Of a stretch of 64,000 nucleotides of DNA, positions 26,134 to 40,100 are shown in pieces (the stretch's first letter is position 1; each line of letters begins with the position of its first letter). The stretch comes from Lingula anatina (lineage: Eukaryota; Brachiopoda; Lingulata; Lingulida; Lingulidae): contig NW_019775480.1 of the NCBI RefSeq assembly GCF_001039355.2, positions 670,088 to 734,087 of the forward strand, read 5' to 3'. The position numbers were made by a program, and so were the translations under genes. A model generated the notes under the pieces. It did not search any database and was not told the origin of the DNA. It saw only the letters and a program-made list of their open reading frames with translations.

Positions 26134-28222
26134 GAAAACACGTACTGGAGAAAAAAAACACTAGGCTGGAGAATCTAGCTGGCTGCATCTAATCTTTTGT
26201 TTATATTCCATTTGCTATCCAAAATTGCTTACTGCAACTTCTAGAAAAAATAAGTAATTTATCAACATTTACCAAATTTACATTCCCTTGGAAAAATTGG
26301 TTTTATTTTGTTTCCCCCCATTTAATTGCTCATGAAAAAAAAAAAAAAATAATAATAATAATAATAATAATAATACAAGTGTCTAGATAGAGTGTATATA
26401 TCAGAAGAGACCTAATATAATTATTTTGAAAGCTACTAGAACATGTACAAAATATTGAAACAATTTAGCATTCGATCCTTCAAAAAAGTTTTTTTTTTAT
26501 TTATACAACAAAATCAAATATCGCACTTTTAAATACTTCAAGCTGATAGTTATTACAGTATATGCTCCAATTAAAAAATGTTACCATACTTTGCGTTAAT
26601 TATAACAAGAGGAATATGTTATAAGAGCTAATGAAAAATCGTATCTCTGATGATAAAGTTTACTTGGATCATCATTTCAATATGGATTTGATTGCAAACT
26701 ACCACTACTACTACTAGGGGAAACTAAGGCAGTTTAAGCTGGGCCTTAACATGGATCCAAGAGAGCACTGCACTGAATGCATACTATACTTAGTGGTTTA
26801 GAGGGTGAGAGAGATGGCCCAATGCTTTATGCAATGTAGAATAGAATTTGCAAAGAAAGAAATTTTTATTTTATTTTAAAAGATTATTTATTAATGGCAT
26901 AACATGGCACATAACATCTAAAAACACACCACTTCAGCAGCTTCATTCATATAATCAAAGTAAAAGCTCCAGAAGGCATGTTTTTCACTCTTGTTGACAC
27001 TGCTTTTTTTCCATTTCACAAAACAGATTCCCACCCACAATGAGAAAATAATCAGCAAAACTGTAAAACCCTGGCTAAAACTATATATTTTTTTCTGATT
27101 AAAATTCTGTAGCTCAATTATATTAGATATTTGAAATATCTCTACAGCGATGAGGGAAATTGAAAGAAATAAAATTTAAAAAGAACAATTATATTGCTAA
27201 TTTTTTTATATTTCAGTATTATTATTACATTTTAAATATATGCTGGTCCCATTTTTAGTGGTTCCTTGGTATATATATATATATATTATTACATATATGA
27301 GCAATATAAATTGAAAAAGCTATTTAAAACATCTTATCAATTATTCATCTTATCAAAAATTCACATTTAATGAACCTATGACTTATTGTTAAACACAAAG
27401 CCCTGTGTATTCAGCATTAATAAAGGCAACAAAAGTTATAAAACTATAAATGAGGGTAAAATATGACAGATTATGATTAAAATGGTCGTTAAAAATGTCC
27501 AAAGTCATATTAACTGTCTACATACTTTGCAAATCTATTTATCTTTCACAGTTCAGGTGTAAAAATTCAATCAAAACCCTCAATTAAAAGCACTTGCTGT
27601 TGAAATTTTTTACTGAAATGTAAAGTTAGAATTAAAATTATTTAATGAGAAATAAATTAAAATATTGATTAACCAAGTGCATGGAAATGGGTCTAGCAAT
27701 GATTTGCAAGTAGGAAAAATTTGATTTTCTGGGAAAAATCCTGGACAACTTTGAGACAAAATGAACATATGAAAACTATTAATTAATTAATTAGCTTTAA
27801 CAACATTTAAGGAATATTTAACCAATACATTTACAGCATGTACAATGGCACCATATGTTGAAAATACATAATATTCACAAGAGCTACTTGTAACATAATA
27901 TCTTAAAACCTTTTCTTTATCACAAGCAATACTGGTACTGGTACCATCTGGGCAAAACTTAGCTGTTAATGTACATTTTAATTTTACCCTTCCATCACAA
28001 TTTGCCTCAACCTATTACATTATTATTTTGATAGGATTTCATGGGTTTTTGCTCCTTTTACATTATATATACTGATATAAATTCAGATCATATATAGCTG
28101 TAGGGGAATTTGGGGGGGTAGGGGGCACCCCACTGATACAAATCTACACAGTCAATTCAGCCACTTTCTCTTCTAAACAGGAAGAAAAGTCAAAGATTCC
28201 CACAGGAGCAGATGAAGTGATC

Positions 28223-28253
<31 letters not shown>

Positions 28254-29028
28254 AACTTTTTTTTCTTTAATATTAATATCTACAATGGAATTGGAGGGAC
28301 CTTCATGATTTCCTGGACTTTCCAGTGTGCCAGTTAAGTTTTTTTTTTTTTTTTTTTTTTGCATTCACATTCTTTATGTAGATTACAGCTTTTTGCATTC
28401 ACATTCTTTAAGTAGATTGCAGCTTATAATACAGGAATAATTTCAAAAATAGGATTTGAATGTTAAAATACCTCAATAGTGAAAAAAAATTGCATCAATT
28501 TTACATACGATGCTCTTGACAATTCAAGCAATACATCAGTGTCTTCATGACTAAATGTAGATCACAATTCACATGCAGCCCATACTACTACTATGTTGAC
28601 TGAACCATCAGTGATGTTAACCAGCGAACCAAAACTTCACAAAAAAAAAGAAAAAAAAAATCAACTTCATTTGATGAATATTATAAACAAGACTCAGTGT
28701 TAATCACATCAAGATGTCTTCACATTGACTGAAACTGTAACTGATCCTTTTCATATGGAGCGTTTCATTTTCAATGAAATCTTTTTCCAACTAAAACTGT
28801 CATAGAGATTCAACTATTGCTTTTTTTCCAGAATAAAAATATCTGGAGCCTTAATGGCTGAAATGGCATGTTTATTTGTAATCTCTTCACCTTTTCCTTC
28901 TAAATTACATTATTCTTGGAGATTCAATTGCTGCTTTTATCCTTCTGGGGGAAACGAAAAATAACTCCATGGGTATAAGACAAGCACTGGTCTTTGTATA
29001 TCAAAGGACACCTCCATCTGTTTGGCTG
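26134..29028. other. Intergenic/3' flank of the sugar-transporter gene
   Basis: No exon was recognised. Contains a TAA-type microsatellite (26349-26375), a poly(A) run (about 28222-28250), a poly(T) run (about 28340-28361) followed by a 34-bp tandem duplication (about 28358-28425), and a minus-strand AATAAA at 28871-28876. The last lies about 155 bases after the transporter stop and is a good poly(A) signal candidate. Confidence 0.45.
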
Positions 29029-30885
29029 TCACTCATCCTCTGGTATGTCACCCTCTGCTGTAGAACCATATTGCCTTTGCAACACGGGCACTTTCTGCAG
29101 TTCAACATCAGCCGGTTGACTGGAGAACTGAAAGACAAAATACTGCACTGTATTTCCATATGCAAGAGTAATACTCTATGTTTTTTTTTAAACCATTGTC
29201 TAAACACTATCCGATTTTAATCATCTAATACCTACATTGAATACAAAAATAAGGATAACTGCATTTTTAATCACCGTATAATCATTCACACACAAATAGT
29301 TAGGACTGTAACTGAAAACAATGAAATTAGCTTTTATGATACATGACAACAATTAAAATACCAAAACTCGACCCCTTAAAGCCAGGACCATACTCCAATA
29401 ATTTCCATAAATCACACTAGCTCCCATCACCTTTGATTCAATGAAGAAAACTGTCATTGCTTTTCTCTCTTTTTATCATTCAATTTTACATAGCCAATGA
29501 AATAAATCACAGCAGATAGATACAGTTTCAATCACTTCTATTGGCAGGTCAGTTTTAAAATAACTACTTGCTTAGTTTCCATGCCTTAGAACAAACTTTA
29601 AAAGATTATACAGGATCAGATATTTCAAGTAGAAATGATGAATCTTGCAGGCAAGTTGTAAGTTGGTCTTCTGCCAACACACCATCATTTCTGCCCAAAC
29701 CTCAACACCAAAAAATATTAATAAATATAACTCCACCAAAATCCCAAACTAGACTTTACCATCAAACTTTGGCAGCATACAGTAAATGTACAGTTATTTT
29801 CACCTCTGCAAAGCAACAAAAGCTTTAAAATATAAATATGCAAATTTAAAGTAAACAAGCAGTGAAAGCCATATAACTTGTAAATGATAAAACTAGTGAA
29901 AAGATGCACCCCGATGTATTCTTAAAACAGATTCCCATATCTTACTTGAATTGAAGATGTAATAAAATCCTGGCCTCTGGGCAAATTAAAATATATTTTG
30001 ATTTTCTATCTTAGGGATTTAATTTGAGACCCAAATTTTTTAATGTTATAATGGACTTAAAAGATAAAAGAATTTATAAGAGATTGCACAAATTAAAATC
30101 AAAGCAAAATTCTATAAAGGTAATAAAATAATGATAATTATAGACAATAATTTCAATCAGACCAGTCAGGTTGAATTTCTATCATGAACACCTATTGATA
30201 ACACCATACACTTAAAATCTTACTGACATATTCATATCAATTCATTTTTATTTCATTAACAAACAGAAATGAATTTTGGTAGCCACAGCATTTTAATTGA
30301 TATCCAAATCAATATGATCAAATGCTGACAAGGAAATTTCTGGACAAACAAACACCAAATTGAATAATTTTTCACTTACATCCCAATATTAAACAAGAAT
30401 TTATAAAATAACTATTTTTCTTTTAAATGCTATAAGAAATACTCTACTCAGAGTTAACTTCAATCCTTTTCCACTTACTATTTTCCTTGCTAACAGCAAA
30501 GATGAGTACACAGATGCCAGGATTAGGTACTGAAGGCACCATTGTAAGGAAAGCTCTGACAGATAATATTCTAACACACTTATTAGCATTATTAGATGCT
30601 TGCTTATGATGTTATAAGGTGATGTTATATGATGTTTAACTTTGTACATAAGTCTTTCATCCTAATTCTAAGGGATTGGTCTTATTTATAAGCAGTGTTA
30701 TCAATACCCACTTCAATTCTTTCCCTATGCTGACTTTCTGTGTTGATTTTTTTATATATAAATGTGCAACAAGCATACCACAGCTATTTCAGTCTTCAAA
30801 AATGTAACAAATTTTATATTCACATGCAAAAAAGTTAACCATTAAAACTAATGTTCCCAAGTAAATTAATTAATTAATTAAGTAA

Positions 30886-30933
<48 letters not shown>

Positions 30934-33900
30934 CACCTTAGGTTGACATCATCTGTAATATAAAATAAATGAACCCCAGTATATATATAATGAAAATATT
31001 GGTCTATGTAGCTTGATCCAGCTCCTTGGGGACTTCATTGAATGTCATCAGTTTAACAGATTAACATGCCTCTTCTTGTTTCCAACATATGTGTATTATC
31101 ACCAGCTTTTCTGTATACTAATCAATGCCAGGAGGTGTGTTAAGCTGATTGCATTCAGTGAAAGTCCCCACAGAGTTAAATTGACCTAGGTTCACAGGTA
31201 GTTATATTGGGAATGAGCCCTAGTATGGCATACTGGTACCTGTCTCTCAGTTCTTCTGAGATGATTTCCAGGCTCCTGTTCTTAGTCTCTGGGACAAAGG
31301 CAAAAATAAAGGCCACTGACATGGCACATATGATGCCGTACATGATAAAGGTCCAGGAAGCACCGAGCCCGTCTGAAATATAAAAATCTTAATGACCTTG
31401 TTGATTAAATCATAACATTAAGAACATTTTACAAAGAATTTGATCTTCATTTTTTTTCTTTATGAAATCCAAAGGGCACTACATGTAATGTGCTTAGATA
31501 CCCATTACTGCATCGAAAGAGTATTCTAATGTTCCAATAAATAATTAATTGATTAATATGTTTTCCATCAGGAGTGCTTCCCTACAGAGGCTCTCACCAG
31601 TTCACCTCTATCTGGGTCACAGAGAGACTGTTCTCTATATATATATTCAGATATATATATATTTTTTTCTCTGGCTATTTGCTAGGTGCATGTTTACTAT
31701 CTACCTCTAATATGTTAGCTGTTACTAATTTATATATTATGTCTTTTATACAATTTTGTAACAGCTTGAACATCTGTGGGAGAGAATATACTAGTTGTTT
31801 ACATTTTTGTACTGTGAGAGCAAGGGAAACATGATTAGATAACTGAAGAAAATGTATGTTAGACTTTCTCATGACCAACATACTCCTAATTTGTGAGCAA
31901 AGAATGCAGCTTGTGAAGCTGAGACATACATGTAAGACTGTATATGTACGGAAGTTACCTTAAAAATAACTCAATTGCTGAAGAAGTTTCTTAAATGATG
32001 AGGCATGGCTCTAAGAGAGCATGCCTCCACACTCCACTCAGAAATTTCACTCCACCTCAACTGAGTCCATTAAAATAACCACTGGCCTGGTAGTCAAGGC
32101 CATGTAACATATTTATTTCACAATAAGGGAAAGCGCTATCTTGTTCTAAATTGGTCTCAGGTGAATAAAGTATATTTTCATACAGTAACTGTAAGAGGTG
32201 CCTTCAACATGATTTATTTGACAATGACATGTTCAAATGACCAATTGCTAGCTTGTGCTACCTGTACCTGTGAATGACAAATTCAAAAGATTCATGGTCT
32301 ACAGGAATTAAGTGGCATTATCATTCATGAGTGCTGACAGGGTAAAGAGGAGTCTTAGTGATATTAACATATGAAGAGGAAACTTCTCCTTAAAAGTCTG
32401 CTGCTCAGACCTTATTTTAGTAATGTTCCAGTGTGTACAGCCATAAACCCAGAATCCTAGGCATCAAAGGTAAACCAATCACCTTTTCAAATGTTTGATA
32501 TATCATTCATTAATACAACAGCATGTACTCTTATACTTCAATTAATTATGTATGTGATAGTCTTACTAGCATATTCTGCAGTCTTTAACCTAATCTATTC
32601 AGGAAACCATTTCCATCATAAAAATTTTAACTCTCATTAAACAGGACAAGACTGATCAAGGCAAGTTTCTATACTTTTTCATGAGTGTACTCCCGTATTC
32701 TCTTTTTTTTTTTCTTTTTTTACATTATTAGATGTAGGCTTTTACAGACCGTAGTTAAAATAACAAAGCCCAGAGAAAACTGCTGACAACACATGCCTCG
32801 AGGATCAAGACTTCAGTAAGAAGACATATGGGTGTGGATTTGATATGTACAGTAAAGAGATGGGCTAACAACATGTACAATACTATTTTTTATCTCCTTT
32901 CAAGATGAACAAGATGTCACTCAACCTGTCTGAATATGGGGGACACGGTGACATGTTAACTGGTGACAACATCACTAATGACAGCAGCCCGAGCCCAGTC
33001 CGTGCCTGGGACATTCCATGGGACAGTCCTGCAGGGATAGCCTTGATAGTGGCACTCTCCATATCAGTTTGCTGCCTCATGGTGCGGATCATTCTCCAAC
33101 CATTTGTTAAAGTGTATCACACTCTTCCTGGGAAAATTCACTTTTGTTTGGTGGTTGCTCAATGTTTAGTGAAGGTTACATTTAGCATGAGGCCTCTTTT
33201 TCTAGGAAATCCTGTTCACTGCATGATATTTGGTAATGTGGTTATGTGGGAGTTCCTATCCACCTTTTTCTGGATGAATGGACTTGCTCTGCATACTTTC
33301 AAAACATTTGGGCCCAATGCACCTACGAGTAAGGCTACCAAAAGACAGGAATGCAGACGTCTGGGATTTATCTTCGCTTACGCCACACTGTCACCAACAG
33401 TAATAATGTCCCTGGTCATTCTGATGGAAAACTTAGATATTGATGAAAAATTCAAACCTGGATTTCACAATACAAACTGTTGGTTTCCCCAACCTTTAAA
33501 CTTTGTTATTTACACCATGACACCAGGAGGGATTCTCATTTTAATTAATCTTTTCCTTTTCCTCATTACAACCAAACGCATCAGCAAAACAATGAAGTTA
33601 TCCAACTACATAAAAACATCAAAGGAGAAAAGTGAACGTGCAATTTTTATGAAACTTTTCATCATGATTGGACTTAACTGGATATTGTGGTTCATTCATG
33701 GACTGGTTAGTTTTCTTACTGGGATAGAGGTTCTTTTCTATATATTCATTATCATGGCTGGTTTAGATGGAATATGGGTGTTCATAGTTACAGTCTGTAC
33801 AAAAAGAGTGTGGAATGAATTGCGACATTCTATAACAACGAGAAAAACTGGTGAGCAAAATCGTGCAACAAACACCCCAAAGGCACCAACTGGGCATAAC

Positions 33901-34046
33901 AATTCCAACAGTAGTGATAAGATTGACAAAACTACTTTAACAGACACAAACATTAGCTGTACTCATCTTTAACTTTTTCCGATTTACTTCAATGATGGAA
34001 ACCATCACCTAATTAAGCTCAATTGTTATTCTGATATCTAAAAACT

Positions 34047-34109
<63 letters not shown>

Positions 34110-37100
34110 CTAGTATGTCACTCTGTGCAAAATTTCATATTTGTTATCTCTGAAAGAAAATGTAATAGAGATCATTTCTCTTTTTCACAAAAAGCAACCA
34201 ATGATTCATTTTACCATTTAGTATGTACATGTAAATTTATGTTGGGGAAGTTTTCTATTTTTTCCTTACTTCATTCCTCTAATATATAACCAACATAATT
34301 TCAATAAATCTGAATCTTTTTTCTTTAACTACTTTATCACTTCATCTTCTTTTATTAATGGTCTGTATTAAGACATTGAAAAGGTGTAGGTCAATTGTTC
34401 ATCTGTAGCAAAACTTATCCAGTTTTCATACTGATAGCGTATAACTTAAATTCGCCCTGCTTTAAATGCACCATTTGTAAAAAATAACATATTAATTAAC
34501 ATCATGTACTAGGGCACATAATGGCAAGAGATGGCAAAATTTGATCTTCCGAATATTTTTGAGTTTCATCATCTCAAAAATAGCTAAAATGGCAGATAAC
34601 TTTGCTAACCATCACTGATAAGGGTCCATAACATTGAGCTCAGTTATATCCATAAGACCTCACAATGAATTTTAGAGGTCTGAAAACCCCTGGGTCATGA
34701 TGGTCACAAGTTGTGTAAATTTTTGCAGCTTAATTTTGCATTTATTGAACAGGAAATATCAATAAGGAAATATCAGTAGAAGCAGTCAATTGTATTCACC
34801 TGCCTTTAAGAAAATATTCAACACAATCACATTGCAATTTATTATCAAATGTGTTCAAAATGATTTTAATTTGCTTGAATATGGTTTAACATATAGCTTT
34901 AATATTGAAGTGTGATAAATACATGTCCCAAATTCATACATATAACATACTTACTCATGATGTCTAGGAAAGTGAGAGAAATGATCACATTGCTTCCCCA
35001 GTTCATGACTGTGGCAAATGCTATTGCACGCCCCTTTATAGAAGAAGGGAATATCTCACTCAGGACTAGCCAAGTCACTAAAACAACAACAACAACAATG
35101 ATAATATTGGTAATACCGATACAAATCAAATAAGAGTCATGTGAATTTTGCAGGCTTTATAGAAATACTGCACTATGAAACAATTCTACTCACAGTAGAT
35201 AATCTTAAATATGCCATCACTGCTACTCAACTGATTGAATTGTACATTTTGAACAACTGCTAAAATCTTATTTTGTTTATGTTTTATTCCAAGATTTGCT
35301 TAATCTATAAAATTATTCAAACAGATATCTTTTGTAATATAATTATGCTTCTTTCTTTCCTTATTAATTCATTTCTGCTAATTTTGCTATGGTAAAAAAA
35401 TCTAGTCACAGAAATGATAAATAATCCACAGCATATTCCCTGACTGTCTAGTGTAACTTAAGTTGATCACTCTACCTGGTCCAAATCCCACTGCAAATGC
35501 TGCTACATATACCATCAATGCTACCATAGACAGCCATTTGGTCCAAGGGGAAACATTCCACTCTGGAGCATCCACTGTCCTGTTTTTCTCTACACTCAAT
35601 GTGTCAGCTGAGTTAAACAGTACTGTAGAATTAGTCTTACCACTTGTGTTATTGTCATCATATATCACATCAACCCCCATGACAAAAGGTGGGTAATTAC
35701 TTCCTGATGAGTTCATGTCCCGTCTCTCTCGCTGTGCTGGTATATGTGTTGTTGAGACTGGAAAAATGTCAAAACCAGCTGCAAAAGCTGGAGATTGGCT
35801 GGAGAGATTCCCTATCTCAGGTCCAGCTCCACTGGTCACTGGTTCACAGCCCTGGTACCTGGACACCCCTGGACTGGTCAGGTTTTGATTTTGGCACGGA
35901 CGGACATCTCTATGAGGCAAGGAGAGAGTGCCTACACCCAGCAGAAATATGCTAATTCCCATACAGCAGCCACCAAACATGAGGAAGGTCCTCCTTCCTG
36001 TCCTGTCAACAGAGAGGAGGGCACACACAGTGGCCAGGACCTGGAAGGGGACATCACTAGTAGTAGTAGTAGTTTAGTACACCAAAGCAACATAACATTT
36101 AAAGGTAAAAAGTAAAATAGCACAATTTTTAAGTACAAAGAACCAATTCACTTTCTACTATCTATCTATCTATCTATCTTTTTCTTAATGTAATAGAAGG
36201 CCTGCTGACTACACTCAATAATAGAAACTTGACATGGAGGAGAAAAAGCACTTTTGCTGAAAACTCAACTGTACTGTGATCATAAGTAAAAACAGTTATT
36301 GCAATGTAGCATTACACCAGAATAATAAAAATCAATACAAATATCAAAGGTTCTTTAAGGCAAGCACAATGATGTGATCAAATGGTAAAATTATCCAATT
36401 TCCATTTTTCTTTTTCATTTGAATACTACAGCTGGTTGAATCAAAATATTTTAACTAAACATTTTTAACTATATCACAGATTTGTGTGTGCTAGTGTATG
36501 TCCACATGAAAATAAACTGACATACCTTGATAACACCTAGTCCAACAGTGGCCAAAGTAGCTGATGTGTCACTTTCAAAGCCAATGGACAGAAATATAGT
36601 TGGTGCATAGTATAACACATTGGGTTGACCAGTGAACTAGAAAAAATACTCTTATAACTTTACAAAACATAAAGTAAACAAATAAGGACCATATAATCAA
36701 ATTATTTTAGTCATGTCATTTTAGGTGGGTTTAAATTATAAACTGTTATTATTTTGTCACCCTATGTAACAATCACCATATATATACTACAGTGTACAAG
36801 TGATAATGACAGACTCAGTCAACATGTTGAATTGTGTTGTACCTGTTGAAAAAGAACCAATCCACAGCCAATAAGGAGCCTGCCTCTCATGTTATCTGCT
36901 CCTCGGAATAGGTCAAAGAAACTTTGCTGCTAATTAAGGACATTAAAAAATTTTAATCATAAGAATTCAGTTGTATTTCACATATAACAGCAATTTCTAT
37001 AGCATCAAAATAAAAAAGGTGAGAACACTGTATAAAAGATGTCTGGAAATAATAATTCTTCCTAAAAAATGTAATGGATACTTAAGCAAAAAAAGACATC

Positions 37101-40100
37101 CAAGTAATATCATTAAATGCAATAAGTTTCTGAATCATTATGTCAATGACAGACTGCTGAACTAACCCCATCTTTGTTAACAGATGCCTTGATGGCATTC
37201 CACTCAACAGTTACATTGGAGTAACCTCTAAGCTTTTGTAAAACTTCCTGAGCCTGAAATGAAGACATCTTTATCAATCAAAATTACGGTGAGAAGAATC
37301 AAATTATTTTTTTATCCTTTCCTTCTTACTCACATTCTATTTATTAGCTTTGAATTTAAACAAAAAGGTTGTTACAGCATTTGTTACTTCACTAAAAAAA
37401 ATATGCCAAGCAGAACAACAGACACATTCAATTAGAAAAAAAGAGACAAAAATGTCAAACTACCTGTTGTTCTTTTCTCTTCAGCATCAAGTGTCTGGGA
37501 CTAGGGGGCAGGAAGAACATACCAATGCCCTGGACCAAGGCAGGGACAATGGATAAGGCAAACATATACCTCCTGTAATATAAAACTCCTCAGCCAAAAC
37601 TACAGCTCTTTTATAATAATAATAATAATAATAGATAATTTCATACTGTTACTTTATCAGTCTGACAGTTTGTATAATCTTGCTATTGTGTAAAAGCTAA
37701 CATTAATTCCGTTTTTATCTTAACATACTCTACTATCAAATATTAAATATTTTTGATCATTTTAATATCCAGACAACTGAGCAGTTACACAGAACATGCA
37801 TACTGTATGTATTCAAGAGTGTCTATATATTAACATTTGATTTATATTTCAGTTATTCCTACCATCCAGCTCCAACACAGATGAATAGATAGTTGACCAA
37901 GTATGCCAGTAACAGCCCTACAGTAATCCCCAGCTCATTTAAAGACACTAACAAGCCACGCTTGGTCTAGAAAGAAGAAACATGGGCCATATAAATAACA
38001 GGTCCAAGAGCTACATGTAAGTGATGACAAATAAGAAGATAATGAGGAAATCTCATCCTTGTATCAAAAGTAAGATGAGACATTTGCATTATAAACAAAA
38101 ACTAAGCTTTAAAATAATTTAAGACTTTAAAATACTGATTTAAAGATGTCACAGTATAAAAAGATTTTATACTGTTTTAACATAAGTTTATCAAGACAAA
38201 GCACTGATTTAAGTTAACACAAGTACTGCAATATTTTAAAAAGTGAAATAAACAAGTATTCAGATCTATAGAGAGATTCATAAACAAGTTCTTTACTTTG
38301 GACATTTATGTCTAAGAGACAATATATGCTTCTTATCTAAAACAAATTCTGCACATTTATTGAAAAAACAAATCAAAATCCTTCAGTTAAAACGTTTACT
38401 GTTATTAACTAATCATTAATATGAAAGTGGTATAAAGGTATTACCGGTGGAGCAATTTCAGATATGTATACACACTCTCCAATGGCTGATAAAGAAACAG
38501 CAAATCCTACAACTAGGCGACCTACAATCTGGAATCAATTGTTCTATTTAAATAATATTTTGAAAAACACACAAACACACAAGTCATTTTTTTAAATTCA
38601 GTACTGTAACCGTTTTTGATATACAAGAAACAACAGATATTCGTAGCTATAAAAGTTAATTATCTTTCAGTATAAATATTCAACTTAAAAGATTACTAAT
38701 AATATTATATTCTTACCAAGACTGAATAATTAGGAGATAAAGCCAACACCAGAGCACCAATGATGAAAATACCAGCATTAACCATAATGGCATATCTTCT
38801 CCCAAAGTAATCAACAATAAAACCTGCAATAAAAAATACAAAATGTTATGTTCATAGTGGCATTTTGACTGCAATAAGCCAGCAGGGACAATTACAAATT
38901 AAAGTAAAGTAAAGACATGGAAAGGAAAGGAAAGGAAAGGAAAAGAAAGGGCAGTTTCTGTATCAACAACCTATTATATAAGATATAAAACTCAGAAATA
39001 ATTCTGTAATATATTCTGTCTTGAATTAGGATAATTGCAGGAGAACACTCAAATAAGACGCAACTGCTCATTATAAAAGAAACAAAAGCCTCCTTTAATT
39101 TACACACCAAAGTTAATATAACCACTATTTGAGAGAGTATGAAGACTTGCCTCCAGATAGTGACCCTATGACAGCCCCCAGAAGCATGGTGCTCACCACC
39201 AGTTCTCTCTCTATACAGGATAGAGAGAAATCCACCTTGAGCTGGAGCAGAGCACCTGAGATTATCCCTAAATAACAGGTGATAGATTATTATAAATAAT
39301 ATGATATCATGTAATGCATAAAAATAATGAATAACACGGTATGATGTAATGTATAAAAATCATAAATAACACGGTATGATGTAATGTATTAAAATAAATA
39401 ATATGGCAACCTAAGAATGGTAACTCTAAGGATGAAAATCAAATAACTTCATTGGCAGACTGCTGAGAGACTGGATCAGAAAATGTAGAAGAGCTGAGAA
39501 CCACCATGAGTGAAAGAAGCATCTGTATTTTACATGATTGTATTAAAATCCTGGTGCCCACATCAAGTGCTGCTGCTGACTTGATGATGATGATGGTGAT
39601 TTACTAAATAAATACGATAAGATAATATTTGAAGCTAGAGTAACATGACAATAAGATTTCAGTGATATCATATGTAATACATCGGTATGGGCAAACTGAA
39701 TTTCTCCATGTCTCCCACTACCTTTTGCAACTGTGGAACACTGGAAGGCATAAAATACTTACAAAAGAAAACAATGAGCTGAATGATAAGTAATGCCAGG
39801 GTCCCTAATTTAAAGGAGCTCAGAGATAATTAAAGAGTAATTGCATACCTTTAGCTAACATCAGATATGTAATTTAAAGGGATAATAACTATTCGTATGA
39901 GATCTATATTTCATAATAAAAACCTTGTGAATAACTCATAGAAATATAATATATTCTGTTTTACCACACAAACAGCAGTGATAGCTTTTATTCTGATATT
40001 TGAACTTGTCTTTAGACCACGTGACCTCCATTGATGTCTATACTCTGTTAAAATCTCTTGAGAGATTTTAACAAAAAACCAAACTTTTAAGAAAAAAACC

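Noticed and set aside
29001-29207. Minus-strand frame with a CRKCPCCK motif
   Set aside because: The same bases read in the frame set by the exon 13 donor and the acceptor at 29120-29121 give the transporter C-terminus, which fits better.
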